A DNA stretch of 64,000 nucleotides from Imhoffiella fuscus (GTDB lineage: Bacteria > Pseudomonadota > Gammaproteobacteria > Chromatiales > Chromatiaceae): assembly GCF_042682685.1 (NCBI RefSeq), contig NZ_JBHUHX010000004.1, positions 208,178-272,177 on the forward strand. Direction: 5' to 3'. Numbering within the stretch: the first letter of the stretch is position 1; the number at the start of each line of letters is the position of its first letter. A model generated the notes under the pieces. That model saw only the letters and a list, made by a program, of their open reading frames with translations. It made no database searches and had not been told where the DNA came from. Positions 1 through 8,788 of this stretch are shown here, piece by piece. Made by a program: the position numbers and the translations under genes.

Positions 1-1
1 G

Positions 2-124
2 CATACCAGCTATTGGCACGACTACAAGTACAAGGATCCCGTCACCAAGGCCATTCTCCCCAAGACGAGCTATTGCCAGACCAGCGACGATCTCATCGTC
101 TGCGCCGGCGTGTACAAGCGTTAA
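2..124 (+). CDS. C-terminal end of a Cache-domain sensor protein (partial)
   Basis: An open frame runs in from the left edge and stops with TAA at 122-124, giving about 40 residues. The stretch reads HDYKYKDPVTKAILPKTSYC and ends CAGVYKR. A Trp/Tyr-rich turn, a 'DP.T.....PK.SY' segment and a final 'AGVY' are typical of the end of periplasmic single-Cache ligand-binding domains, which sense small molecules for chemoreceptors or kinases. It lies 27 bases before a chemoreceptor gene in the same direction, so the two may form one sensory unit. The start and any further domains lie outside the window. Family assignment rests on this short tail alone. Confidence 0.55.
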   Translation, partial: HTSYWHDYKYKDPVTKAILPKTSYCQTSDDLIVCAGVYKR

Positions 125-151
125 CTGATCGCGCGCCGGGATTATCTCGCC

Positions 152-1873
152 ATGAAACTCAGGCACAAGATATTTGCCGCACCAGGCATCATCCTGATAT
201 TCCTGGTCGTTTTCGGACTCCTCGTCCTCGACTCGATGCGCAGCCAGAACGCGGCGCTCGACGAGATCTACGTTGTCCGATTCGGCGACTATGAATTCGC
301 GACGCGCCTCGCGGGCACGATCGACGACGTTCAGGCCCGCGCCTATCGTCTGATCAACTGGATGAGCGCCTTCGACGAGTCGACGATCGACAGCGAAACA
401 CAGGGAATCGTCAAGAGCCTCACCCAGGTGACCGATGCGCTTGCCGAGGCTTCTGAAGCGGGACAAGGAGACGCCGATCTAGATCAGACGTATGGCGAGA
501 TTCTCCCGGCGGTTAAGACGTATTCCAAACAGATCAGCGATGCCCTCGACCTCGCGACCATGGATCCCAATATGGGCATGGCCATGATGGAGAAGGCCGA
601 CAAGAGCTATCAGCAGTTTGCGGCTCGGCTCAAAAACCTGATCGAGACGGATCGCAAGGCGGCGGGCGAAAGCTATGACATGGCTCGGGCGCAATTCGGT
701 CGCGCCTTGGGCATCGCCGGGGTCGTGCTGGGTCTGGCGCTGCTGACGGGGATTCTGGTCAGCTGGATCCTGGGACGCAGCATCATGAAGCCGTTGCGGT
801 ATGCCGCCGATGGGTCCAAGAAGATCGCGGCGGGGGATCTGACCGTCGCTCTGCGCAGCTCGGCGAACGACGAGGTCGGCGATCTCATTCGCGCGCTCGA
901 CGCCATGCGTGACAATCTCAAGGGTATGATCGAGTCCATCCACGAGACGGCCGGGCAGCTCGGCGCCGCCACCGATCAGCTCGTCGATGGGGCCACCAAG
1001 GTTGCCGAGGCATCGGAATCGCAGTCGGAGACGGCGTCCTACGTCGCGACGGCCGTGGAAGAGCTCAACTCATCGATCAATCATATGGCCGACAACGCGC
1101 GTCAGGTGCAGGAACTGTCGCGCAACTCCAGCCAGGTTTCCCATCAGGGCGGCGAGATCATTCGCCAGACCTTGGACGAGACTCAACGGATTGCCTCCGA
1201 GATCACCCAGGCCGCCCAGACGATCGAGGGGTTGGGCGAGCAGTCGGCGCACATCTCGGATGTCGTCGGCGTCATCCAGGGGATCGCCGCCCAGACGAAT
1301 CTTTTGGCGCTGAACGCGGCCATAGAGGCTGCGAGGGCAGGGTCGCACGGTCGAGGGTTCGCCGTGGTCGCCGAGGAGGTCCGCGAGCTCGCCCGGCGTA
1401 CCGCAGGCTCGACCGACGAGATTCGCGAGATGGTCGAGAAAATCCAGCAAGGCTCCAACGACAGCGTCGCGGACATGCGGCGCGCGGTCGCGGCCGCCGA
1501 TGGCGGCGTCAATCGCGCTGTCGAGGCCGGTGAGTCCAGTCGCGAGATCACGGCGGGCATGGAGGCCATGCTGCGCGAGGTCGAAGCCATCACCGGTGCG
1601 CTGAACGAGCAGGGCACCGCCAGCCAGGAGATCTCCTCGCACATCCAGCGCATCGCCGACATGGCCATGGAGAACAGCACCTTCGCCTCCCACTCGGCTG
1701 GAGCGGCGAAGCAGCTGCAGGAGATCGCCGCAATCATGGTGCGCCAGGTCAGCCGTTTCCAGATCGTCGCCGTTTCCGCGCCTTCCTCCGAACCGACCGC
1801 CCTAAACGAGGGGGCGGAGGGGTTCGGGACGCATCGAATCGATGGGGAGACTGTCGGGGTACTCCAGACCTGA
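152..1873 (+). CDS. Methyl-accepting chemotaxis protein
   Basis: This inner-membrane chemoreceptor (573 aa) would relay periplasmic ligand binding to CheA/CheW. Residues about 8-29 form the first membrane helix and about 186-209 the second, with a small four-helix-type sensor between them. A HAMP linker follows (about 210-262). The cytoplasmic signalling hairpin is clear: the tip reads IAAQTNLLALNAAIEAARAG and continues into GFAVVAEEVRELARR, the most conserved part of the family. The helix is rich in Glu/Gln pairs that could be methylated. No NWETF-like CheR-binding tail is seen at the C-terminus. The sensor domain is not one I recognise, so the ligand is unknown. The preceding gene fragment encodes a Cache-type protein and may be functionally linked. 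Confidence 0.93.
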   Translation: MKLRHKIFAAPGIILIFLVVFGLLVLDSMRSQNAALDEIYVVRFGDYEFATRLAGTIDDVQARAYRLINWMSAFDESTIDSETQGIVKSLTQVTDALAEASEAGQGDADLDQTYGEILPAVKTYSKQISDALDLATMDPNMGMAMMEKADKSYQQFAARLKNLIETDRKAAGESYDMARAQFGRALGIAGVVLGLALLTGILVSWILGRSIMKPLRYAADGSKKIAAGDLTVALRSSANDEVGDLIRALDAMRDNLKGMIESIHETAGQLGAATDQLVDGATKVAEASESQSETASYVATAVEELNSSINHMADNARQVQELSRNSSQVSHQGGEIIRQTLDETQRIASEITQAAQTIEGLGEQSAHISDVVGVIQGIAAQTNLLALNAAIEAARAGSHGRGFAVVAEEVRELARRTAGSTDEIREMVEKIQQGSNDSVADMRRAVAAADGGVNRAVEAGESSREITAGMEAMLREVEAITGALNEQGTASQEISSHIQRIADMAMENSTFASHSAGAAKQLQEIAAIMVRQVSRFQIVAVSAPSSEPTALNEGAEGFGTHRIDGETVGVLQT

Positions 1874-2107
1874 TCTCGGCGCCGGGTGGCGGGGTGGAGA
1901 TGCCCCGATGCTCGGCGCCGGTCTTCTCGTATCGTTCTCCAAGTCGCCCGCCACACAACCTGCCCGGCCTCGTCCGTGAGGACGATTCCAGGGCGCATGC
2001 CGCACGGATGCCGGTGTGTCGTGGCTTTCTTCTGAAGGCGGGCGACTTCCTCCGGTTCAACCCAGTTCGCGGTTCAACCAAGCCTCAGGTGAAGACGGGA
2101 GTAGTAC

Positions 2108-3967
2108 ATGATCAAAAGCCTATTTGCCACGCGTCTGCTGACCGGAGCGGTCCTTGCCGCCTCGACTGCGCTCGCGGCCGAGGACTCCATCAAGACGCCG
2201 AACGGCGCCATGCGGCCCACCGTACAGGTCATGAACGCCGCCGTGTCGGCGCCGGATCAGTATTCGGCGCTCGCGGCCATCGAAATCTTCAAGGCCGGCG
2301 GCAACGCCATCGACGCCGGTATCGCCGCGACCATGGTCTCCAAGGTGACTCAGCATGCTCACGACAGTTGGGGCGGCGAGACGCCGATCATGATCCACCA
2401 TGCGGCGACGGATAAGACCACCTTCATTGCAGGCATCGGCCCGTCGCCGCGTTTGGCGACGGTCGACTATTTCCAGAAGGTCCATGGCGGGATACCCACC
2501 GAGGACAGCGTCGATATCGCATCCGTGCCCGGCAGCCTGGCCGGCCTGGCCCTGGCGCTCGAAGAGTACGGCACCCTGCGTTTGGCGGACGTGATGGCGC
2601 CGGCCATCAAGCTCGCGGAGGAGGGGTTCCCCATCTCGCCCATTCAGGTGATGTGGCTCAAGAAATATGCGCCTGTCTACTCGAAATGGCCTGACTCGAA
2701 GCGCCTCTTCATGCCCGAGGGCAAGGTGCTGGAGGTCGGCGACATCTTCAAGCAGCCCGATCAGGCCAGGGTGATGAAGGCGATGGTCGCCGCCGAAGGC
2801 GCATTCCCCAATGATCGGGTGAAGGGCATTCAGGCTGCGGTCGACTATTTCTACAAAGGGGACGTCGCGAAAGAGATCGATCGTTTCATGCGCAACCTTC
2901 CTGATGTCGGGATCCCCGACAAGGGTCTCCTGAGGTATGGCGACTTCGTGAGCTTCGTCGACGAGGTGCGTCTGGAGTATGCGCCGCTGCATACCACCTA
3001 CGAAGACTCCAAGGGCAACCGCTACGACTTCTACGCCCCCAACACCACGACTCAGGCGCCGGCGCTGCTGATGGCGGTCAATATCCTCGATGCCTACGAC
3101 ATCGGCGCGATGGAGCACAACAGCCCCGAATATCTGCACCTGCTGGTCGAGGCCATCGATCTGGTCATGGCCGACCGCTACAAATATTTCGGCGATCCCG
3201 ACCTGGTGGACGTCCCTCAGGAGCAGCTGGTCTCGAAGGAATATGCCGACGTTCGCCGTCCCCTGATCGATCCGAAGAAGGCCGCTCCGCACTTCGAGCC
3301 GGGCGATCCCCGCGCGATGAAGGCGCGTCTGGCAGGGTCCCTTGATCTGGCCCAATCGGACGGCCCTCCGAGCGATTGGGAGACCAGCACGGTTCAGCTC
3401 GCCACGATGGACAAGGACGGCAACATGTTCAACGCCACCTCCAGCAACAACATGGGGGTCAAGTTCGGCGTGGTGCCGGGCAACGTCGGCTTCCTGCTCG
3501 GCGGGCGCATGCGCATGTTCTACATGGATCCCAATAGCGCCAACCAGGTGGGACCCTTCAAGCGTCCGCGCATCACCCCGTGCCCGGTCCTGGTGTTCAA
3601 GAACGGCAAGCCCTGGCTCAACCTCGGCACTCCGGGCGGAGACCAGCAGGTCCAGACCATGCTGCAGCTGTTCATGAACGTGGCCGAGTTCGGCATGCCG
3701 CTGCAGAACAGCGTCGAGCAGTACCGCTTCCGCAGCTTCGCCTTCCCCAAGGCCTTCTATCCCGGCGAGATCCTGGACTATCAGATGGGCATCGGCCACC
3801 TGGCCAGCCCGCAGGTCGTGAAGGGACTCCAAGCCTTGGGGCATCAGGTGAAGATCGAGGATAGCTGGAAGGAACCCTATGGCGGCGCCGCCTTGGTTTC
3901 GTTCGAGAACGGGGTGCTCTCGGCGGGAGCCGATCCCAGGCGCGAAACCTACGCGCTCGGATACTGA
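2108..3967 (+). CDS. ggt: Gamma-glutamyltransferase
   Basis: This 619-aa periplasmic enzyme would hydrolyse or transfer the gamma-glutamyl group of glutathione. An N-terminal signal peptide (about residues 1-23, ending ALA) is followed by the large-subunit motif region GGNAIDAGIAATM. Family members self-cleave before a conserved Thr. The aligned residue here is Thr428, in the segment TSTVQLATMDKDGN, followed by the small subunit with GTPGGDQQVQTM for glutamate binding. The usual Thr-Thr-His around the nucleophile is replaced by Ser-Thr-Val. This may place the protein in a divergent branch of the Ntn-hydrolase family rather than with classical GGT. The gene stands alone; the next gene converges on it. 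Confidence 0.85.
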   Translation: MIKSLFATRLLTGAVLAASTALAAEDSIKTPNGAMRPTVQVMNAAVSAPDQYSALAAIEIFKAGGNAIDAGIAATMVSKVTQHAHDSWGGETPIMIHHAATDKTTFIAGIGPSPRLATVDYFQKVHGGIPTEDSVDIASVPGSLAGLALALEEYGTLRLADVMAPAIKLAEEGFPISPIQVMWLKKYAPVYSKWPDSKRLFMPEGKVLEVGDIFKQPDQARVMKAMVAAEGAFPNDRVKGIQAAVDYFYKGDVAKEIDRFMRNLPDVGIPDKGLLRYGDFVSFVDEVRLEYAPLHTTYEDSKGNRYDFYAPNTTTQAPALLMAVNILDAYDIGAMEHNSPEYLHLLVEAIDLVMADRYKYFGDPDLVDVPQEQLVSKEYADVRRPLIDPKKAAPHFEPGDPRAMKARLAGSLDLAQSDGPPSDWETSTVQLATMDKDGNMFNATSSNNMGVKFGVVPGNVGFLLGGRMRMFYMDPNSANQVGPFKRPRITPCPVLVFKNGKPWLNLGTPGGDQQVQTMLQLFMNVAEFGMPLQNSVEQYRFRSFAFPKAFYPGEILDYQMGIGHLASPQVVKGLQALGHQVKIEDSWKEPYGGAALVSFENGVLSAGADPRRETYALGY

Positions 3968-4078
3968 GGGAGTCCGGGGTTCCGGCGAGTGGAGAGAGGA
4001 GACCTGGACGTTGGCGCGTTCTGAATGCCGTGGCCAGCGTCCATGAGATCCTCGCCAACGCCCGCCATGGAGCCCCGG

Positions 4079-5755
4079 TCAGAGCAAAATCAGGGTGGCC
4101 AGTCCCAGGAAGGCGAAGAAGCCGACGATGTCGGTGACCGTGGTCAGCACCACGCTGCCGGCCAGTGCGGGGTCGATCCCGATGCGCGACATGAGGAGCG
4201 GTATGACGACCCCGGAGGCGGCGGCGCACAGCAGATTGAGCAGGATGGCCACGGCGATGATGCCCCCAATGGTCCAATTGCCGAACCAGACGATGGCCAG
4301 CGCGGCGACCACCAAGGCCCAAAGCAGCCCGTTGAGCAATCCGATTCCCATCTCCTTGAGCAGCAGGATGCGGGTATTGCCGCTGCCGAGCTGACCGGTC
4401 GCCAGTCCTCGGATGACCAGGGTGAGGGTCTGACTGCCGGCGATGCCGCCCATGCTGGCGACGATCGGCATCAGCACGGCGAGCGCCACCACGTGCTGTA
4501 GGGTGCCTTCGAACAGGCCGATGACCCAGGCGGCGAGGAAGGCGGTGATGAGATTGATGCCGAGCCAGACTGCGCGTCGACGGCTGCTGGCCAGCACTGG
4601 CGCGAACATGTCCGTCTCTTCGTCCAGGCCGGCCATGCCCAACAGCGCATGGGCGCTCTGTTCGCGGATGACGTCGACCACGTCATCGATGGTAATACGC
4701 CCGAGCAGGCGTCCCTCGGCATCGATCACCGGGGCCGAGTTGAGGTCTTCCTGCTCGAAACGCTGCGCCACCGCGTCGCTCTTCTGATCCGCCGGGACCG
4801 GCTCGAAATCCGTTTCCATCAGATCCGACACCGAGGTTTCGGGGCGCGCGGTAAGCACGCGTTCCGTCCGCAGGATGCCCTGGTAGCGGTGCTTGCGATC
4901 GATGACGAAGAGTTTGTCCGTATTCGGCGGCAATTCCTCGCGCAGACGCAGATAACGCAGCAGTGTGCCGACCTTGATGTTGCTGCGCACCTCCACCTGG
5001 TCCATGTTCATGAGTCCGCCGGCGGTGTTCTCGGGATAGGAGAGCATCGACTGCAGTCGTTCACGTTCGCGCTGATCCATGGCGTCCAGGATCTGACGCC
5101 CGGTGGCCGTCGGCAGATCCTGGATGAGGTCGACCAGATCGTCGGGCTCGAGCCCGCGCGCGGCCTCGATCAGATGCTCCAGATCCATCTCTGCGGCTAG
5201 GCGCCGACGCACCTCCTCGTGCAGATGCCGCAGGACCTTGGCCGTGCGCTCACCCTCCACCATGTCCCAAACTCTGGCGCGCTCGGTCGCCGGCAGGGAT
5301 TCCAGCAACCCGGCGATGCGCGCCGGATGCAGCGTGTGAAACAGTCGGGCGATTCGCTTGAGCTTGCCCTGATCCAAGGCATCCAGAACCAGGCGCAGCT
5401 GGGTTTCCGGTTCCTCGTCGACACGACCGTCCGTGGGCGACGCGCCGTTCTTGGGCTGGGTCATATCCGCATCCAGGTCATAAGCTAGCTGGGTGCGGAG
5501 CGCAGTGGACAGGTAGGAGAGAACCTTGGGCTCGGTGCGGGCGTCGAGCTGATGCAGGGCGTCGACTCGCTGCTGGGGTGTGAGTCGCTCCAGAAGGCTC
5601 GCAATCTTCGCCGGGTGCATCGTCTTGAGCAGCCGGCGGGCACGTTTGCTCTGATCGCGCGAGAGCATCTCGCGGAGCTGGTCGACTTCGGTTGCGACGG
5701 GCTCGGATTGATTCTGCTGAGGTGTCTGCTTCAAGGGTCGTGTCCGATGTTTCAA
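4079..5755 (-). CDS. mgtE: Magnesium transporter MgtE with extended N-domain
   Basis: This 558-aa protein is a homodimeric Mg2+ channel of the MgtE/SLC41 family. In order it has a superhelical MgtE_N domain, two CBS domains (about residues 240-360, including SAPVIDAEGRLLGRITIDDV), and five C-terminal membrane helices with the pore segment ASMGGIAGSQTLTLVIRG. Family members are usually about 450 aa. The extra length is N-terminal: a stretch at about residues 25-80 (RRLLKTMHPAKIASLLERL) resembles the MgtE_N repeat at about 125-175 (ARLFHTLHPARIAGLLESL), so the cytosolic sensor seems partly duplicated. The start is uncertain. The frame opens with TTG at 5755; the first ATG is at residue 29. In the known family, intracellular Mg2+ gates the pore through the N and CBS domains. 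Confidence 0.9.
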   Translation of the reverse strand: MKHRTRPLKQTPQQNQSEPVATEVDQLREMLSRDQSKRARRLLKTMHPAKIASLLERLTPQQRVDALHQLDARTEPKVLSYLSTALRTQLAYDLDADMTQPKNGASPTDGRVDEEPETQLRLVLDALDQGKLKRIARLFHTLHPARIAGLLESLPATERARVWDMVEGERTAKVLRHLHEEVRRRLAAEMDLEHLIEAARGLEPDDLVDLIQDLPTATGRQILDAMDQRERERLQSMLSYPENTAGGLMNMDQVEVRSNIKVGTLLRYLRLREELPPNTDKLFVIDRKHRYQGILRTERVLTARPETSVSDLMETDFEPVPADQKSDAVAQRFEQEDLNSAPVIDAEGRLLGRITIDDVVDVIREQSAHALLGMAGLDEETDMFAPVLASSRRRAVWLGINLITAFLAAWVIGLFEGTLQHVVALAVLMPIVASMGGIAGSQTLTLVIRGLATGQLGSGNTRILLLKEMGIGLLNGLLWALVVAALAIVWFGNWTIGGIIAVAILLNLLCAAASGVVIPLLMSRIGIDPALAGSVVLTTVTDIVGFFAFLGLATLILL

Positions 5756-6238
5756 GGCACTGACATTGCCAAAGGCTGGATGGAGAAGTGTAGGGCGACT
5801 GGTGGCTTTCAGTCTCTAGCATATGCAGACTCACGGCTTCGATCTCATCCTGGAACGCGTCTCATGATTTACCGCGCCGGTCTGGCTGGGGCGTTCCTCA
5901 ATGTTTGATGTATTTCATGGATGCTCCGTCGATCATGGTGTCTCTGCGCTGTTTTGGGATGGGGCAGCGGTATCGCGTTTGTATTTATTAAGGTCGAATG
6001 GAGCGCGGTGAGACTGGGTTTTCGCTATGATTTCATTGTTGACTTAGCACATAAATCATGAGAAGTCTAACGGTGTTTATTTAGTTTGTTTTTTGTTAAT
6101 TTAAACATTGGTTTATGTTTAATTTTCGTGTGTTTTCTATTCGTTTTCTGATGGCTGGGTTGTATATTTCGATTCGAGTGCGTTAGCATGTTTAGCAATA
6201 GGGGCAGGTAATGGCGAATCTTTTATCGATATTGCCAG
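5756..6238. other. Gene-free AT-rich stretch
   Basis: No convincing gene is present. From about 5930 to 6200 the DNA becomes clearly AT-rich, with runs such as TTTGTTTTTTGTTAATTTAAA, against the GC-rich background of its neighbours. No tRNA or clear promoter was recognised. The stretch abuts a MITE at 6239, so it may be an insertion-prone or horizontally acquired segment. Confidence 0.5.
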
Positions 6239-6414
6239 GTAACTATTCAGGTACGACATGCTGTGCGCGACCTAGCGCAGAACACTATATCTTGTGTCTA
6301 CGGTTCGATAAGCACAGCCATTTTAGGCGGATTTGATGGCAGGTGTCACCATCACGAACCGCAAGCCACTGTTTTATAAAGGGCTAGCAGTCGATAGGAG
6401 ACCTGAATAGTTAC
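6239..6414. mobile_element. IS66-type MITE (176 bp)
   Basis: The element is bounded by perfect 14-bp inverted repeats: GTAACTATTCAGGT at 6239-6252 and ACCTGAATAGTTAC at 6401-6414. Both outer edges carry the same 8-bp sequence ATTGCCAG (6231-6238 and 6415-6422), an intact target-site duplication. Ends beginning GTAA and an 8-bp duplication are hallmarks of the IS66 family. The 148-bp interior has no transposase reading frame, so this is a non-autonomous miniature element that would have been moved in trans. The intact duplication suggests it has not rearranged since insertion. Confidence 0.85.
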
Positions 6415-6476
6415 ATTGCCAGTATGCGTTTCGGGTTCGGATGCCCATAGCGCGGCATTCAAGTTTCTGCGGTAAC

Positions 6477-6550
6477 CGTTCTCCAGTCGCACCGGATTCG
6501 GTGTGTTTCCGCACGTTCTCCAGTCGCACCGGATTCGGTGTGTTTCCGCA
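6477..6550. repeat. Perfect tandem duplication of a 37-bp unit
   Basis: Positions 6477-6513 and 6514-6550 are identical 37-bp units starting CGTTCTCCAGTCGCACC and ending GTGTTTCCGCA, placed head to tail. The repeat lies between the MITE and the methyltransferase gene, about 145 bases before its start codon. It does not encode protein in a credible frame. It could be a duplicated regulator site or a slippage product. Confidence 0.9.
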
Positions 6551-6694
6551 TTCGATCATCGAATTCCATGCGTCGAGTTGATGCGTGCGATACTCTGCAG
6601 TTATCTTGGTTTTTACTTTTTAGCGTCTTCCTGCTTGCGCCACATTTCTTAAGACGAATGAATTCCTCATTCGTCAGACATAGAAGGAGCAATC

Positions 6695-7351
6695 ATGACG
6701 GACACTCAATCCGCCCACACCGAAGAACGCGATGTCACCAAGCTGATCGGCGTGACATCCGCCAAGCTCGACGAGCTGGAAAAATACTACGATAGCTGGT
6801 CCGCTACCTACGAGAAGGATCTGACTTCCATGGGGTACGATGCCCCGCAGAGGGCGAAAGCGATCGAGAAGCACGGGATCGATCCGTCCCTTCCGATTCT
6901 CGATGCCGGTTGCGGTGTCGGTTTGACCGGCCATCATCTCGGCGAGCTGGGCTTCAAATCCGTCGTCGGTGTCGATTACTCCAGCAAATCGTTGGAGCGC
7001 TCCGAGGAGCGCGGCTGCTATTCAGAGCTCATCCGAGTGGATCTGAACAAGCCGCTGAATTTCCCGGACGATCACTTCGGTGCGGCCCAGTGCATCGGAA
7101 CCCTCACCTACATCGAAAACATCCACGGGCTGATGTGCGAGTTCCATCGTGTCGTCAAGCCGGGCGGGATCGTGCAACTGAGCCACCGCGTCGACCTCTA
7201 CGACGACGACTACAGGAAGGCGCTGGCGAGTCTGACCGAAAAAGGACTCTGGGCACACGTCCACCATTCGGACCCGCATCCCTATATTCCTGGTCACGAG
7301 GACTTCGGCGACGACCAGGCGATCATCTTCGACATCTTCCGGATCAATTGA
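6695..7351 (+). CDS. Class I SAM-dependent methyltransferase
   Basis: This 218-aa soluble protein has the Rossmann methyltransferase fold. Motif I (ILDAGCGVGLTGHHLGELGF, about residues 68-88) binds S-adenosylmethionine, the acidic VVGVDYSSKSL follows, and the post-motif 'HRVVKPGGIV' closes the core. The region resembles the Methyltransf_11/UbiE-like group, whose substrates range from lipids to small metabolites; the substrate here is not evident. The start is supported by a GAAGGAG ribosome site 7-8 bases before the ATG. The gene is alone, preceded by a gene-free repeat region and followed by strong hairpins, so it is probably monocistronic. Confidence 0.85.
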   Translation: MTDTQSAHTEERDVTKLIGVTSAKLDELEKYYDSWSATYEKDLTSMGYDAPQRAKAIEKHGIDPSLPILDAGCGVGLTGHHLGELGFKSVVGVDYSSKSLERSEERGCYSELIRVDLNKPLNFPDDHFGAAQCIGTLTYIENIHGLMCEFHRVVKPGGIVQLSHRVDLYDDDYRKALASLTEKGLWAHVHHSDPHPYIPGHEDFGDDQAIIFDIFRIN

Positions 7352-7368
7352 TCCGAATGTTGTTTCCG

Positions 7369-7389
7369 AATCCCGGTTGAGCCGGGATT
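7369..7389 (+). terminator. Hairpin after the methyltransferase gene
   Basis: AATCCCGG (7369-7376) pairs with CCGGGATT (7382-7389) around a 5-base loop, 18 bases after the stop codon. A short T-containing stretch (CTTTGG) follows. This is a plausible factor-independent terminator, although the U tract is weak. Confidence 0.5.
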
Positions 7390-7394
7390 CTTTG

Positions 7395-7424
7395 GCACCA
7401 TCCGGGCTGCGTCCCGGATGGTGC
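7395..7424. repeat. 12-bp perfect inverted repeat
   Basis: GCACCATCCGGG (7395-7406) and CCCGGATGGTGC (7413-7424) form a perfect 12-bp stem with a 6-base loop, directly after the terminator hairpin. It has no U tract. It may act as a second terminator or an mRNA 3' end stabiliser. The remaining sequence up to the lipoprotein gene at 7741 shows nothing clear. Confidence 0.6.
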
Positions 7425-7740
7425 GCCATCAAGATTTCCCCTTCGTGCCGAGCAGTCGGTTACAGCGGTGCATTTGAACCGTTCCATGGTTCATAGAACC
7501 CGATGCAGGGTTGCGGCACCCTCGGTATTTTGAAAAAAGACTTTTCGAATAGCGGCTTGCCTAGTTTGGCATTTGATTTGCTTTAAATATAGGGCGAGTG
7601 CGAGATCGGCGATCCAGTCTTTGATCGGGCGGCGCTTCAAACAGGACGCTTGATCTTTTCAGATAGACGCCGAGATCCGCTGTGCCCCCTACATCCCCTG
7701 TCGCCACCGAATGTGGCGCAATTTTGAAGGAGCGACCTTT

Positions 7741-7989
7741 ATGAAGATCACGAACATGAGCAAGACCGGATTTGCCGTTCCTACCGCCATCGTGCTGGCC
7801 CTGATGCTGACGGCGTGCGGCGATACGGACGACGGAAAGGCCGAGAAGATGGGTGCTCAGATCGACCAGGCTGTTGAACAGGCCAAGAGCAAGGTCGAGG
7901 AGGCGAAGGATTCGGTGTCGAACGCCGTGGAGAATGCCGGCGACAAGATGGAAGAGATGGGCGATCGCGTCGAAAACAAGACCGACTGA
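7741..7989 (+). CDS. Small lipoprotein with amphipathic helix
   Basis: This 82-aa protein has a lipoprotein signal peptide ending LTAC, so the mature protein would be lipidated on Cys26. The rest is a charged Lys/Glu/Ala-rich helix (QAVEQAKSKVEEAKDSVSN) with LEA/YtxH-like heptads. The ATG at 7741 is chosen because an AAGGAG ribosome site lies 9 bases upstream; an upstream in-frame codon at 7711 would place the signal peptide too deep. It precedes an HdeD-like membrane protein and a DUF302 protein, families often found in envelope-stress clusters. A stress role is inferred from that context. Confidence 0.75.
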   Translation: MKITNMSKTGFAVPTAIVLALMLTACGDTDDGKAEKMGAQIDQAVEQAKSKVEEAKDSVSNAVENAGDKMEEMGDRVENKTD

Positions 7990-8138
7990 CCTGCGGTTCG
8001 CTCACGAGGCTCGCACAGGGCTTCGTGACTCGATGATCCGAGATCCCGACGGTGCTCGCCTCTCGGCGCCCCATGCCTGGGCGCGTGGGGCGCGCCCGTC
8101 TCCGTTCATCCAGTACACCTCAATTTGGAGCATTCAAG

Positions 8139-8714
8139 ATGAATCAATCCGCGATCGCCGAAGAGCTTGAGTCTCTGCCTGGAGACCTGCCTCGCAACTG
8201 GGGCGGGTTGGTGGCGCTCGGCGTCGTATCGACACTGCTCGGTCTCTTTGGACTGTGGTCGACCTTCTGGCTCACGCTTGCGGGCGTGCTGATGTTCGGT
8301 GCGCTGCTGGCGCTCGGGGGAGGTCTGCAACTCTTCGACGCCTTCAAGTGCAAGAGCTGGAATAGCACCTTCGCGCATGGAGGCATCGCACTCATCTATC
8401 TGATCGCCGGCGGGCTGATGATCTTCGATCCGGTCGGCGCCGCCGTTGCGCTCACGCTGGTCCTGGGCGTCGCCTTGCTGACCGCCGGCTCGCTACGGTT
8501 GGTGATCGCCTTCCAGCATCGCAAAGAGGTCGGTTGGAAGTGGGCCGCCGGAGGCGGTCTGCTCTCCATGCTGCTCGGCGCGCTGGTTCTCGTGCAGTGG
8601 CCGGTGTCCGGCGTCTGGTTGATCGGTCTGGTGATCGCCGTTGAATTGCTGATCAATGGCTGGACTGCGATCTTTCTCGGTCTCGTGGTGCGGCGGGCCA
8701 AGCGTTTGGCCTGA
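8139..8714 (+). CDS. HdeD family membrane protein
   Basis: This 191-aa protein consists of six hydrophobic helices separated by short loops, with the repeated glycine-rich two-helix pattern of the HdeD (DUF308) family (for example LVALGVVSTLLGLFGLW and ALIYLIAGGLMIF). HdeD in enteric bacteria is linked to acid resistance in dense cultures, but its molecular activity is not known. The ATG at 8139 has a GGAG site about 9 bases upstream. An earlier in-frame start (8052) would add a non-hydrophobic, low-complexity leader and is unlikely. The gene lies between a small lipoprotein and a DUF302 gene in the same direction. Confidence 0.85.
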   Translation: MNQSAIAEELESLPGDLPRNWGGLVALGVVSTLLGLFGLWSTFWLTLAGVLMFGALLALGGGLQLFDAFKCKSWNSTFAHGGIALIYLIAGGLMIFDPVGAAVALTLVLGVALLTAGSLRLVIAFQHRKEVGWKWAAGGGLLSMLLGALVLVQWPVSGVWLIGLVIAVELLINGWTAIFLGLVVRRAKRLA

Positions 8715-8788
8715 GCCGGTGAGCCAGACGTGTCTTGCGCTGGTCGATCACACGAGAACGCGGTGCGACTCATATGGAGGACGATGCG

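Noticed and set aside
2120..3844. 574-codon open frame opposite the gamma-glutamyltransferase
   Set aside because: Low-complexity His/Arg/Leu composition typical of antisense frames; the + strand has clear family motifs and a signal peptide.
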